Made by a program: the position numbers and the translations under genes. The notes below the pieces were generated by a model. That model ran no database searches. It was not told the origin of the DNA and saw only the letters and a program-made list of their open reading frames with translations. Source: Kordiimonas aquimaris (GTDB taxonomy: Bacteria > Pseudomonadota > Alphaproteobacteria > Sphingomonadales > Kordiimonadaceae). Taken from it: 64,000 nt of DNA. Shown here piece after piece: positions 39,860-51,289 of this stretch; positions within the stretch are counted from its first letter, which is position 1; every line of letters begins with the position of its first letter. The stretch spans positions 141,001 to 205,000 of the forward strand of contig NZ_JAOBPO010000005.1 in assembly GCF_025574485.1 (NCBI RefSeq), in the 5' to 3' direction.

Positions 39860-39891
39860 GAGGTGTTTTCTTTTTAAAAAGCATCTCTTTT
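39860..39891 (+). terminator. terminator-like hairpin upstream of ilvB (possible attenuator)
   Basis: GAGGTG (39860-39865) pairs with CATCTC (39882-39887), extended by T/A pairs, and is followed by TTTT (39888-39891). It could end the miaA transcript or act as an attenuator of ilvBHC. Confidence 0.55.
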
Positions 39892-40064
39892 ACGGCGGTG
39901 TACAATGCCGATGACGTTGCTGAATACATAGCGCTTTAGCAATAAGCGTGTGATGAAGCGAGCGTCGGCGGAGACTGTTGCAGGTATGTATATTTGGGTG
40001 AAAATTAGGTGTAACAGCGAAAGCTGTTCACTATTGTATAGTAACTGAATTGTGGGCCGTGACC

Positions 40065-41858
40065 ATGACTGCTGCAACAACAATTGATTCTGCCAAGACT
40101 GCCGATGCACCAATAATTAGTGGTGCTGAAATGATTCTTAAGACATTGGCGGAGCTTGGTGTCGAAGTCATTTTTGGTTACCCTGGTGGGGCGGTCTTAC
40201 CTATTTATGACGAGATTTTTAAGCAAGACAAAATAAAGCATATTTTAGTGCGTCATGAACAGGCAGCAACGCATGCGGCGGAGGGTTATGCCCGTGCAAC
40301 CGGAAAGCCGGGTGTTGTTCTGGTGACGTCAGGGCCAGGCGCTACAAACGCTGTAACTGGTTTGACAGATGCAATGCTTGATTCGATCCCCATGATTTGT
40401 ATCACAGGGCAAGTTGCGCGGCATCTCATAGGTAATGATGCCTTTCAGGAAGCAGATACAGTTGGTATCACACGACCCTGCACCAAACATAATTACTTGG
40501 TGAAAGAAACTTCGGATATTCCGCTTGTCCTTTCCGAGGCTTTCTATGTTGCAACAAATGGCCGACCAGGGCCTGTGGTCATTGATATGCCGAAAGATGT
40601 ACAGGTTGATAAGGATGCGTTCCTACCTGTTACACAAGCTACGCACCGCACATACCGCCCGCAACTGGAAGGCGATGAAGCAGCGATACGTGAAGCTGTT
40701 GCTGCGATGGCAAAAGCAACAAGACCAGTGATCTATTCTGGTGGTGGTGTAATAAACTCCGGCCCTGAAGCATCTAGGTTACTTATCGAATTCGCGCACC
40801 TTACCGGGTTTCCTGTAACCAGCACGCTTATGGGACTGGGTGCATTTCCTGCTAGTGATAAGCAATTTCTTGGCATGCTTGGTATGCATGGTACATGGGA
40901 AGCTAATCATACCATGCATGATTGCGATGTTATGCTGGCGATGGGAGCGCGTTTTGATGATCGTGTGACCGGGCAAATTGATAAATTTTCACCGGGATCA
41001 CAAAAGATTCATGTGGATATTGACCTTTCTTCAATCAACAAGAACGTTGCAGTTGAGATACCGATCATTGGCGATGCTGAACACGTGCTGCGCCGCATGA
41101 TCGATATTTGGAACGAAGAAGGTTACGGTAAAAAACAGCCACCTCTGGATACTTGGTGGCAACAGATTGATGTTTGGCGCAGCAAGCAATGTCTTGCTTA
41201 CGAAGATAGCAGCGACATTATTATGCCGCAGAAGGCTCTAGAGCGTTTGCAAGCTCTGACGAGAGATCACGATACAATTATTTCCACCGAAGTTGGTCAG
41301 CACCAGATGTGGGCGGCACAATTTATGGAGTTTGAAGGTCCAAACAGGTGGTTAACATCTGGTGGTCTTGGCACAATGGGCTACGGCTTGCCTGCCGCTA
41401 TGGGGGCACAACTTGCATTTCCGGATAATCTTTGCATCGATATTGCTGGAGAAGCATCTATTCAAATGAATATCCAGGAACTGGGAACACTCAAGCAATA
41501 TAACTTACCGGTTAAGATATTTATTCTGAATAATGAATTCATGGGTATGGTGCGCCAATGGCAGGATTTGAGTTACGATGGAAGGCATTCAGAAAGTTAT
41601 TCAGACTCGCTACCTGACTTCGTCGCGCTTGCTAATGCATATGGTATTAAGGGAATGCGTGTTTCAGATCCAGCTGACCTCGATAAAACCATCACTGAAA
41701 TGATTGCGCATGACGGGCCGGTTGTTGTTGATTGTCAGATTGCAAAACTTGAAAACTGTTTCCCAATGGTACCAGCAGGTGCCGCACACAATGAGATGAT
41801 GCTTTCGAGCGATGGCGGGATTAAAACAACTGATGCAGATGCATTAGCTGTTGTTTAG
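40065..41858 (+). CDS. ilvB: acetolactate synthase, large catalytic subunit
   Basis: 597 residues from ATG 40065; GTG 40059 and TTG 40050 are in-frame alternatives, and none has a strong ribosome binding site. TPP-dependent enzyme condensing two pyruvates, or pyruvate with 2-oxobutyrate. The catalytic glutamate is in [16 protein letters not shown]. The TPP/Mg motif runs through [32 protein letters not shown]; the usual GDG of this motif reads AGE here. The FAD-domain motif is [15 protein letters not shown]. First gene of ilvB-ilvH-ilvC. Could equally be named ilvI. Confidence 0.93.
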   Translation: MTAATTIDSAKTADAPIISGAEMILKTLAELGVEVIFGYPGGAVLPIYDEIFKQDKIKHILVRHEQAATHAAEGYARATGKPGVVLVTSGPGATNAVTGLTDAMLDSIPMICITGQVARHLIGNDAFQEADTVGITRPCTKHNYLVKETSDIPLVLSEAFYVATNGRPGPVVIDMPKDVQVDKDAFLPVTQATHRTYRPQLEGDEAAIREAVAAMAKATRPVIYSGGGVINSGPEASRLLIEFAHLTGFPVTSTLMGLGAFPASDKQFLGMLGMHGTWEANHTMHDCDVMLAMGARFDDRVTGQIDKFSPGSQKIHVDIDLSSINKNVAVEIPIIGDAEHVLRRMIDIWNEEGYGKKQPPLDTWWQQIDVWRSKQCLAYEDSSDIIMPQKALERLQALTRDHDTIISTEVGQHQMWAAQFMEFEGPNRWLTSGGLGTMGYGLPAAMGAQLAFPDNLCIDIAGEASIQMNIQELGTLKQYNLPVKIFILNNEFMGMVRQWQDLSYDGRHSESYSDSLPDFVALANAYGIKGMRVSDPADLDKTITEMIAHDGPVVVDCQIAKLENCFPMVPAGAAHNEMMLSSDGGIKTTDADALAVV

Positions 41859-41892
41859 CAATTTACTGCAGATGAGTTGAGCGGAATATTCA

Positions 41893-42405
41893 ATGAAAGA
41901 ACAAGGTACAATCGCAACACATACCATTAGTGTTTTGGTGGATAACGAGGCTGGTGTGCTGGCGCGGGTTAGTGGCTTGTTTTCAGGTCGCGGATACAAC
42001 ATCGAAAGCCTGACTGTGGCAGCTGTTAATAATGGTGATGATCGATCAAGGATCACGATTGTTACTACGGGAACGCGCATGGTTATTGAGCAGATCAAAG
42101 CGCAGTTGGACCGGCTGGTGCCGGTACATAAAGTTGCTGACCTGACAATAGACGGCGCTCACATTTCACGAGACCTTGCGCTTGTGAAAGTGTCTGGTGA
42201 AGGCGAGAAGCGCGTTGAGGCACTGCGTATTGCAGATGCATTCCGCGCACGTGTTATCGATTCTTCCCGTTCTAGTTTTATATTTGAGCTAACAGGGTCA
42301 GCAGAAAAGCTGAACGCTTTTACAGAAATTATGAGTGAGCTTGGTTTGGTTGAAGTTGCGCGTACGGGTGCTGTGGCACTTTCGCGCGGGAAAACCGGAC
42401 TATAA
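41893..42405 (+). CDS. ilvH: acetolactate synthase, small regulatory subunit
   Basis: 170 residues. The N-terminal ACT domain (HTISVLVDNEAGVLARVSGLFSGRGYNIESLTV) binds valine for feedback inhibition, and the second domain begins around residue 80 (ADLTIDGAHISRDLALVKV). Length matches IlvH/IlvN of alphaproteobacteria. It follows ilvB by 34 bases, and ilvC follows 57 bases later, across a terminator-like hairpin. Confidence 0.95.
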   Translation: MKEQGTIATHTISVLVDNEAGVLARVSGLFSGRGYNIESLTVAAVNNGDDRSRITIVTTGTRMVIEQIKAQLDRLVPVHKVADLTIDGAHISRDLALVKVSGEGEKRVEALRIADAFRARVIDSSRSSFIFELTGSAEKLNAFTEIMSELGLVEVARTGAVALSRGKTGL

Positions 42406-43482
<1,077 letters not shown>

Positions 43483-43499
43483 TTGCTGATTTATTATCA

Positions 43500-43548
43500 A
43501 AGATACAAGAAGGGCTGCTGGATAAACCAGTGGCCTTTTTTGTATCTT
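43500..43548 (+). terminator. rho-independent terminator of ilvC
   Basis: Inner stem with CTGG (43518-43521) / CCAG (43527-43530) and AAGG/CCTT, then TTTTTT, embraced by an outer repeat AAGATACAA (43500-43508) / TTGTATCTT (43540-43548). Confidence 0.85.
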
Positions 43549-43740
43549 ATATACTCAGGTACAGTGCATTAAATCGGCAAACAGGTTTTGTTCGGCGATC
43601 TGCTATCAAACGATGCTTCTGAGGTGAGTATGTTAGTAATCACCTTTGATGATATTGTAATATAATTACTCAAAATTACGGCTTGCAATAATAATAGGTC
43701 ATGTTATTTCTTGCTTTGTGAAACTTAATGGGCATTTGAT

Positions 43741-43896
43741 ATGAGCATTCAACCACGCCGCGAAACGCAAGGCAAAGCTATTGCAGCCATAAGGCAGCAA
43801 CAAATCGCTGTGCGTATTCGGTATGCTGCCATAACCTCTACGGCGTTGCTGATGGTGCTCATGCTACTAGGGTCGGGCCGACTAATCGGCCCTTAA
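43741..43896 (+). CDS. candidate Leu-rich leader peptide of leuA
   Basis: A 51-residue frame, ATG 43741 to TAA 43894-43896, ending 95 bases before leuA. Its last third is leucine-rich (ALLMVLMLLGSGRL, six Leu codons of which three are the rare-type CTA), placed immediately before and inside two hairpins. This is the layout of a ribosome-mediated attenuator. There is no clear Shine-Dalgarno site before ATG 43741, and a shorter start such as GTG 43811 is possible, so the exact start is open. The rest of the 43483-43991 gap has no other gene that I can see. Confidence 0.45.
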   Translation: MSIQPRRETQGKAIAAIRQQQIAVRIRYAAITSTALLMVLMLLGSGRLIGP

Positions 43897-43939
43897 GCAC
43901 ACCAGCAGAAACGTATGTATTCGTTTCGGTGCTTAAGGG
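43875..43939 (+). promoter_or_regulatory. overlapping alternative hairpins upstream of leuA
   Basis: Hairpin A is GGGCCGA (43875-43881) / TCGGCCC (43886-43892). Hairpin B is CCCTTAAGCAC (43890-43900) / GTGCTTAAGGG (43929-43939) with an inner GAAACG (43908-43913) / CGTTTC (43922-43927). A and B share the CCC at 43890-43892 and so exclude each other. No U-run follows B. Confidence 0.6.
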
Positions 43940-43991
43940 GACTGCTAGAGCTATTCATTACCCAGTATCAATATAAATTCAGGAAAATCCC

Positions 43992-45539
43992 ATGTCACAC
44001 AGTGATAAGGACAGTGTTCGCATATTTGACACAACGCTACGCGATGGTGAACAGTCACCTGGCGCATCAATGACTATTGAAGAAAAAATACGCATTGCTG
44101 AACTATTGGAAGCTATGCGCGTTGATATTATCGAGGCAGGTTTTGCCATTGCGTCAAACGGTGATTTTGAGTGCGTGCAGAAAATTGCACAGCAAATTAA
44201 ACAGTCTACAGTTTGCTCTCTAGCGCGCGCAGCCTTGCCTGACATTGATCGCGCAGCCGAGGCACTGAAACAGGCAGCTCGTCCAAGAATTCACACTTTC
44301 ATAGCAACTAGCCCTTTGCATATGAAAGTTAAGCTTCAAATGGAGCCAAAAGCGGTAATTGAAGCCATTCACGCATCGGTTAGCCATGCAAGAAATTTTG
44401 TCGATGATGTGGAATGGAGCGCGGAAGATGCGACGCGTACCGAGATGGATTTTTTATGTCAGGCGGTTGAAACGGCAATTAAAGCTGGTGCAACCACGAT
44501 CAACTTACCTGACACGGTTGGTTATACAACACCAAGAGAATACAGAGAGATGTTCCAGTCGGTGATTAACCGCGTTCCCGGCGCTGCCAAAGCCATTTTC
44601 TCCACTCACTGTCACAATGATCTTGGTTTGGCTGTTGCTAATTCTCTTGCGGGTGTTGAGGGAGGTGCGCGCCAAATTGAATGTACAATCAACGGTATCG
44701 GTGAACGGGCCGGTAATGCTGCCATGGAAGAGGTTGTTATGGCACTGCGTACACGTGCTGATGCCATGCCTTACCACACAAATATAGAGACAACGTCGAT
44801 TATGAAAGCAAGCAAGCTGGTATCAACTGTTACTGGCTTTAATGTGCAGAATAATAAAGCAATTGTCGGCGCAAATGCTTTTGCTCACGAATCTGGTATC
44901 CATCAAGATGGTATTCTGAAGAATGCTGAAACTTATGAGATTATGACGCCAGAATCGGTGGGAGTTACCAAAACCACTTTAGTCATGGGGAAATTGTCAG
45001 GCCGCGCTGCTTTTGCGGACAAATTAAAAGACCTTGGTTATGAACTTGGCGACAATGCATTTCAGGATTGTTTTCGGCGGTTTAAGGAGCTCGCTGATCG
45101 CAAGAAGAATATATACGATGAAGATATTATTGCGCTGGTTGATGATGAAGTCGCAACTGCAGAAAACCGCCTTCGCCTTGTTGCGTTGAATACACACTCG
45201 TCCACGGATGGCACAGCGGTTGCAGACTTGACGATGTCTATTGACGGGGAGCCGAAGAAGTCTGTTGTGTATGGTGCTGGCCCAGTTGATGCCGTGTTTA
45301 ACGCTGTGAAAGATGTGATGGACTGGCACCCGCGACTGGTTATTTTCCAGGTTCATGCAATTACACAAGGGACCGATGCCCAAGCAGAATGCACAGTTCG
45401 TTTGGAGGAGGATGGTCGTACGGTTAACGGCCAAGGCGCTGACGAAGACACAATAACGGCTGCGGCTCGTGCTTATATTGCTGCGATGAACAAGCTAATG
45501 ATTAAACGCGAAAAGAGAGCCATTGCTGCAACAGGCTGA
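43992..45539 (+). CDS. leuA: 2-isopropylmalate synthase
   Basis: 515 residues. First committed enzyme of leucine synthesis, joining acetyl-CoA and 2-oxoisovalerate. The HMGL-like barrel starts with [17 protein letters not shown], the metal-site [21 protein letters not shown] segment follows, and the C-terminal ~120 residues form the LeuA dimer regulatory domain for leucine feedback ([23 protein letters not shown] onward). AGGA lies seven bases before the ATG. Preceded by a Leu-rich short frame and alternative hairpins, which suggests attenuation as well. Confidence 0.95.
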   Translation: MSHSDKDSVRIFDTTLRDGEQSPGASMTIEEKIRIAELLEAMRVDIIEAGFAIASNGDFECVQKIAQQIKQSTVCSLARAALPDIDRAAEALKQAARPRIHTFIATSPLHMKVKLQMEPKAVIEAIHASVSHARNFVDDVEWSAEDATRTEMDFLCQAVETAIKAGATTINLPDTVGYTTPREYREMFQSVINRVPGAAKAIFSTHCHNDLGLAVANSLAGVEGGARQIECTINGIGERAGNAAMEEVVMALRTRADAMPYHTNIETTSIMKASKLVSTVTGFNVQNNKAIVGANAFAHESGIHQDGILKNAETYEIMTPESVGVTKTTLVMGKLSGRAAFADKLKDLGYELGDNAFQDCFRRFKELADRKKNIYDEDIIALVDDEVATAENRLRLVALNTHSSTDGTAVADLTMSIDGEPKKSVVYGAGPVDAVFNAVKDVMDWHPRLVIFQVHAITQGTDAQAECTVRLEEDGRTVNGQGADEDTITAAARAYIAAMNKLMIKREKRAIAATG

Positions 45540-45563
45540 TATGTCCAAAACAATTTTAATAAA

Positions 45564-45621
45564 GTTTCCAGCTTTTGGTGCGCATTTTTCTGTTTCAAAC
45601 ACTGGAAATATCTCTTTTTTT
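45564..45621 (+). terminator. possible leuA terminator
   Basis: TTTCCAG (45565-45571) and CTGGAAA (45602-45608) are complementary across a 30-base loop, and a run of seven Ts follows at 45615-45621. The long loop makes this weak. Confidence 0.35.
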
Positions 45622-45754
45622 ACTAAACATGCAAAAAAAAACAAAAACTCGCCTCATTAGCCTGCCAATAGACTTGTATCCGCAGTATAACTGGCCCATA
45701 ACCAGCGGTGGGGTTGGTTCTACCAACTGTTTGTTCAAGAATGTGAGGCGCTAA

Positions 45755-46789
<1,035 letters not shown>

Positions 46790-46843
46790 TCGACCTGTTT
46801 CGCCGTTTTAGTGAAGGTGGCTCTTAACAGGAAGAGGTGATCA

Positions 46844-47731
46844 ATGCGTAGAGAAAACATCAGCGCCAGCCGTGCGCGCCTTAGGCGCAGTGCACGTGGG
46901 CGCGATGCGTTTTGGCTCTACATGATTGTAGCTCTTGTTTTGTTATTTCTTGAAATGCTTGGCCCAGGAGTGCCGCGAACAATTCGTGGGTATGCAAATG
47001 ATCTTGTTGCACCGCTTTTGATTGTGCTTGACGAGCCCATTCGTGTTGCACAATCAGGAATGGAACGCTTGGCTGGCGTGTCAGATATATATGTAGAAAA
47101 TGCTAGCTTGCGCGACGAAAATGATCGTTTGCGTCAATGGAGAGAAGCTGCACAACGTCTGTTGTTAGAAAACGAACGCTTGCGTGATATCTTGAAAGTG
47201 CCACAACGGGAAATACCCCCTCTTGCTACAGCAAGAGTGATTGGTGTTGGTGGTGGAGCTTTCGAGCGCAACGTAATCATTAATGCAGGCTCCGGCGATC
47301 AGGTGTTAGCTAATTTACCGGTGGTTGATGAGGAAGGTCTGGTTGGTCGTACCATTGAGGTAGGCCGTATGACATCCAGAGTGTTGTTGATTACGGACTT
47401 CAACAGCCGTGTTCCGGTAAGACTTGAGCGTATTGACGAAGTTGCGGTTGCTGAAGGTTTAAATGAGCCATTATTACGATTACGTTTTTTGGCTGCAGGT
47501 GTGAATGTAAGAGTAGGTGACCGCGTTGTAACTTCTGGTCATGGTGGATTGTTTCCGCCAGATTTGCCTGTGGCGCAAGTGGCTTCGGTTGATAACGAGA
47601 TGATTTTGCTGAGCCCGTTAAGTTCGCTAGGCTCGCTTGATTTTGTTAGAGTGATGGATTACCGCCCTTTGCCTCCTGAACTGGAGACTGATAGCGTGAT
47701 TGAAGAGACAGATAGGGAGCCACAGCAATAA
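46844..47731 (+). CDS. mreC: rod-shape protein MreC
   Basis: 295 residues. A basic cytoplasmic tail (RRENISASRARLRRSARGR) is followed by one membrane helix (about 24-44), a coiled coil (about 75-125, ENASLRDENDRLRQWREAAQRLLLENERLRD) and two periplasmic beta barrels. It activates PBP2 and joins MreB to the wall machinery. Acidic C-terminus. Its TAA shares one base with the mreD ATG. Confidence 0.95.
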   Translation: MRRENISASRARLRRSARGRDAFWLYMIVALVLLFLEMLGPGVPRTIRGYANDLVAPLLIVLDEPIRVAQSGMERLAGVSDIYVENASLRDENDRLRQWREAAQRLLLENERLRDILKVPQREIPPLATARVIGVGGGAFERNVIINAGSGDQVLANLPVVDEEGLVGRTIEVGRMTSRVLLITDFNSRVPVRLERIDEVAVAEGLNEPLLRLRFLAAGVNVRVGDRVVTSGHGGLFPPDLPVAQVASVDNEMILLSPLSSLGSLDFVRVMDYRPLPPELETDSVIEETDREPQQ

Positions 47732-48237
47732 TGAGCCGCAATGCGAGTGGAATAGCAACATTTGGTCTTGCTGGTTTAACACCAGTGGCTCTAACCTTGT
47801 TGTTGTCCGCATTTATGCTCTTGCCGCTTGGCAGCAGTGTTGCCGGTTATGCGATGCCTCATCTGGCAATGATATCATGTTTTTATTGGTTGTCGTCGCG
47901 ACCGATGCTTATACCATACGGTGCTTGCGCAATTATTGGTATTCTTCTTGATTTGTGGATTGGTGTGCCTTTGGGCATTAACATGGCTATGTTGCTCCTT
48001 CTGAGACTGTTTGTTCTCAATCAATTGAAGCATTACCGTGGACGTAATCGCGGTATTCACTGGATAGTATTTTCAGTAATGGCATTTGGACTGTTTTTAA
48101 TGTCTTGGTTATTAATGTCGGTTATATCGGGTACTTTTCTTGATCCATACACTGTGTTTTTTCAGTGGTTGATCACATCCTTCTTTTATGCGCCTGTAGC
48201 CTACCTGTTGGGTCGTGTGCGGCGCTGGGTTTTGTAG
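47731..48237 (+). CDS. mreD: rod-shape protein MreD
   Basis: 168 residues, almost entirely hydrophobic with about five membrane helices. The pattern PYGACAIIGILLDLWIGVPLGINMAMLLLL is typical of MreD. The start overlaps the mreC stop by one base and the next gene follows seven bases later, which together with the order makes the assignment secure. Confidence 0.9.
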   Translation: MSRNASGIATFGLAGLTPVALTLLLSAFMLLPLGSSVAGYAMPHLAMISCFYWLSSRPMLIPYGACAIIGILLDLWIGVPLGINMAMLLLLRLFVLNQLKHYRGRNRGIHWIVFSVMAFGLFLMSWLLMSVISGTFLDPYTVFFQWLITSFFYAPVAYLLGRVRRWVL

Positions 48238-48244
48238 GTGTTAC

Positions 48245-50095
48245 ATGGCTCGTGAAGGATTAAGATACCAGGCCTTTTCTCGAAGAGCACTTATAATGGC
48301 CGGTTTGCAAGGTGTAGCTTTCACGGGACTTGGGTTGCGTCTTTATTACCTCTCGGTCGTTGAAAGCGAGAAGTATAAACTGAGAGCAGACCGTAATCGT
48401 ATTTCTGTTCGATTGATTGCACCTGAGCGGGGCGAAATTTATGATCGCAATGGCGAAATTCTAGCAACTAATGTCCAAGATTTACGTGTTTTGTTAGTGC
48501 CCGAGCAAACTGAAGATGTAGGCCCCACTCTTGCCAAGGTTCAATCAATAGTCGACCTTAGTGATCGCCGTCTTTCCCAAATTGAGCGCCGTATCAAGCG
48601 CCAACGCAAATTTGTGCCAGTTACGTTGGCACAAGGATTGGATTGGGAAACTTTCAGTCGTGTTAATGTACAGATACCTGAATTACCTGGTATCCAAACA
48701 GATGCCGGTTTAAGTCGATTATATCCTGGTGGAAACGCTATTGCGCACCTTGTTGGATATATGGCGAGCCCGGATGAAGATGACATTTATAAAAGCCCTT
48801 TATACCAGTTGCCCGGTTTCAAGATAGGCAGACAGGGCCTAGAGCGTCGATACGAAGATTTACTCAGAGGCGGGTCAGGTACGCGCCGCGTAGAGGTGAA
48901 TGCAGTTGGTCGTGAAATCAGAGAACTTCCGCCAAGGGAAGAAGCAACACGGGGCAATAACTTACAGCTGACACTTGATATGAAGTTACAGCAATTTGTT
49001 ATGCGGCAACTAGGTGAAGAAGCCGCTGGTGCGGTTGTTATGGACCTACAAGACGGAGATGTGCTGGCACTTGCATCATCACCGGGATATGATCCTAATG
49101 AGTTTTCACGCGGTATCAGTAACACCAATTGGCAAGCATTATTGAAAGACCCTCGCACGCCGCTACTCAACAAAAGTGTCACGGGCATGTATCCGCCCGG
49201 TTCTACAATAAAAATGATCATAGCTCTGGCGGCTCTTGAACAAGGAATTATTAAATCTGAGAGCGAGTTCTACTGTAACGGTCGGCATCGTCTCGGCAAC
49301 AATACGTTCCATTGCTGGCGCAGGCAGGGGCATGGCAAGCTTAATCTAGTCGATGCAATAGCCAAAAGTTGTGATGTGTATTTTTACAAGATTGCCGAGC
49401 AAATGGATATTGATGACATTGCAGAAATGGCACGTCGCTTTGGCTTGGGCGAAATATTCAATGTTGGTGTTGACGGTGAGAAAGAAGGCTTGGTGCCGGA
49501 CCGTGAATGGAAACAGGTGATTCAAAATCAGCGCTGGCAATTAGGTGAAACTCTTAATGTTGCAATCGGGCAAGGGGCAATGCTGGCAACGCCCTTGCAA
49601 CTTGCAGTGATGACAGCGCGACTTGCGTCGACGCGAAAGATAACACCGCGCCTTGTTGCGAATGAGGCTTTGCCTACAGACAGTTATTTCGAACCTATGG
49701 ACATTAACCCGTTCCATTTGCAGACAGTTTGCCAAGCAATGGAAAAAGTGATGGAGCAGGGTGGTACTGCGTTTGATTTGCGAAGGCCAAAGTCAGCCGC
49801 AAAATTAGCAGGCAAAACAGGTACGGCACAAGTGAGGCGCATTTCCATTGCGGAACGACAACAAGAAGGCGGGGTAGTCGATAATAAGGATTTGCCTTGG
49901 CAAGCACGGGACCATGCTCTGTTTGTAGGTTATGCGCCGGCTGAAAACCCCAAGATTGCAGTTTCTGTGATTGTCCAGCATGGCGGTGGTGGATCAAGTG
50001 TGGCGGCACCACTTGCACGTTCGATCATTGATGAAGCGCTAAAACTATATGAACAACCAACTGTTACTGCTTCAGTAGATGAGGCTTCATCATGA
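48245..50095 (+). CDS. mrdA: penicillin-binding protein 2 (elongasome transpeptidase)
   Basis: 616 residues from ATG 48245 with GTAGGTG upstream. One N-terminal membrane helix (about 15-36), a dimerisation/pedestal domain (APERGEIYDRNGEILATN), then the transpeptidase domain with S320-T-I-K323 (active-site serine), S375-C-D377 and K524-T-G526. Cross-links lateral peptidoglycan and forms a complex with RodA. Its stop and the rodA start overlap (ATGA). Confidence 0.96.
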   Translation: MAREGLRYQAFSRRALIMAGLQGVAFTGLGLRLYYLSVVESEKYKLRADRNRISVRLIAPERGEIYDRNGEILATNVQDLRVLLVPEQTEDVGPTLAKVQSIVDLSDRRLSQIERRIKRQRKFVPVTLAQGLDWETFSRVNVQIPELPGIQTDAGLSRLYPGGNAIAHLVGYMASPDEDDIYKSPLYQLPGFKIGRQGLERRYEDLLRGGSGTRRVEVNAVGREIRELPPREEATRGNNLQLTLDMKLQQFVMRQLGEEAAGAVVMDLQDGDVLALASSPGYDPNEFSRGISNTNWQALLKDPRTPLLNKSVTGMYPPGSTIKMIIALAALEQGIIKSESEFYCNGRHRLGNNTFHCWRRQGHGKLNLVDAIAKSCDVYFYKIAEQMDIDDIAEMARRFGLGEIFNVGVDGEKEGLVPDREWKQVIQNQRWQLGETLNVAIGQGAMLATPLQLAVMTARLASTRKITPRLVANEALPTDSYFEPMDINPFHLQTVCQAMEKVMEQGGTAFDLRRPKSAAKLAGKTGTAQVRRISIAERQQEGGVVDNKDLPWQARDHALFVGYAPAENPKIAVSVIVQHGGGGSSVAAPLARSIIDEALKLYEQPTVTASVDEASS

Positions 50096-51249
50096 GTGTT
50101 AGCAGCAGTATGTTCGCTTCGCGACGTGTGCAGCAAACTGTTTTACAACGAATAATCGGACAAAACTGGGGAATCGTGCTGGCCATGGTGATGCTAGCTT
50201 CTGCGGGCTTTGCCATGCTGTACTCTGTTGCTGGTGGTACGTGGGAGCCATGGGCTGCACAACAGATGATAAGGTTTTCGGTTGCCCTTGTTTTGATGTT
50301 GGCTATCGCTGTTATCGACATTCGATATTGGGTTGCCGCTGCATATCCTGCTTGGTTCTTGGGGGTGTTGTTACTAATTCTGGTGGAGGTTAACGGCGCT
50401 ACAGGAATGGGCGGCCAGCGATGGCTTGATATTGGCTTTATGCGGCTTCAACCATCTGAATTGACAAAGATTGCAACAATAATGGCATTAGCACGTTATT
50501 ATCATGGCAGAAACCATACGCAGAGCCGCAGTTTACGGTCATTGTTTGTACCTATTATACTGCTGGTTATTCCTTTTGTTCTGGTGGTTCGTCAGCCGGA
50601 CCTTGGAACTAGCTTGATGATTATTGCGGGCGGCGTTGCTGTTATTTTTCTTGCCGGCGCACCAGCCTGGTTGTTTGCTATTTCAGGAATAGGTATTGCT
50701 GCTGCAATTCCAATTGGGTGGCAGTTTATGCGGCCTTATCAGCAAGACCGGGTTCTTACGTTTCTTAACCCTGAAGCGGACCCTCTTGGTGCTGGGTATC
50801 AAATTACACAGTCAAAGATTGCTCTTGGATCCGGCGGGATGACAGGAAAGGGCTTTATGGAAGGTACGCAAAGTCACCTTAATTTTTTGCCTGAGATGAA
50901 AACAGATTTTATTTTTACAGTACTGGTTGAAGAATTCGGATTGGTAGGAGCAGGTATCGTGCTTGCTTTATATGCAATTGTGCTGATGTATGGCCTCTTA
51001 ATGGGTATTGGTTGCCGCAACCAATTTGGAAGATTACTGGCTTCAGGGCTTTCTATTTCGCTCTTCCTGTATGTTTTGATCAATGTGGGTATGGTGATGG
51101 GGCTTATGCCTGTTGTTGGTGTTCCTTTGCCGCTTATCTCTTATGGAGGTTCGGCAATGTTAACATGGATGATAGCGTATGGATTGATATTGTCAGTAGC
51201 TACGCATCGACACATGACAATAGCGCCAAAAGGTAGCGGTATTATATAA
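50092..51249 (+). CDS. rodA: SEDS glycosyltransferase RodA
   Basis: 385 residues with about ten membrane helices. Polymerises lipid II into glycan strands together with PBP2. SEDS features: GGQRWLDIGFMRLQPSELTKI, DLGTSLMIIAGGVAV, TGKGFMEGTQSHLNFLPEMKTDFIFTVLVEEFG and PLPLISYGGSAMLTWMIAYGL. Overlaps mrdA by four bases. Last gene of the elongasome operon; an exported M20 hydrolase follows 40 bases later and might be read through. Confidence 0.96.
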   Translation: MSVSSSMFASRRVQQTVLQRIIGQNWGIVLAMVMLASAGFAMLYSVAGGTWEPWAAQQMIRFSVALVLMLAIAVIDIRYWVAAAYPAWFLGVLLLILVEVNGATGMGGQRWLDIGFMRLQPSELTKIATIMALARYYHGRNHTQSRSLRSLFVPIILLVIPFVLVVRQPDLGTSLMIIAGGVAVIFLAGAPAWLFAISGIGIAAAIPIGWQFMRPYQQDRVLTFLNPEADPLGAGYQITQSKIALGSGGMTGKGFMEGTQSHLNFLPEMKTDFIFTVLVEEFGLVGAGIVLALYAIVLMYGLLMGIGCRNQFGRLLASGLSISLFLYVLINVGMVMGLMPVVGVPLPLISYGGSAMLTWMIAYGLILSVATHRHMTIAPKGSGII

Positions 51250-51289
51250 GTCTAAGTATACATTTAAGTATTTCATCAGAGGGTAGGGT

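Noticed and set aside
43875..43939. Classical U-tailed terminator in the leuA leader
   Set aside because: Both hairpins lack a following U-run, so I list them as alternative regulatory structures instead of a terminator.
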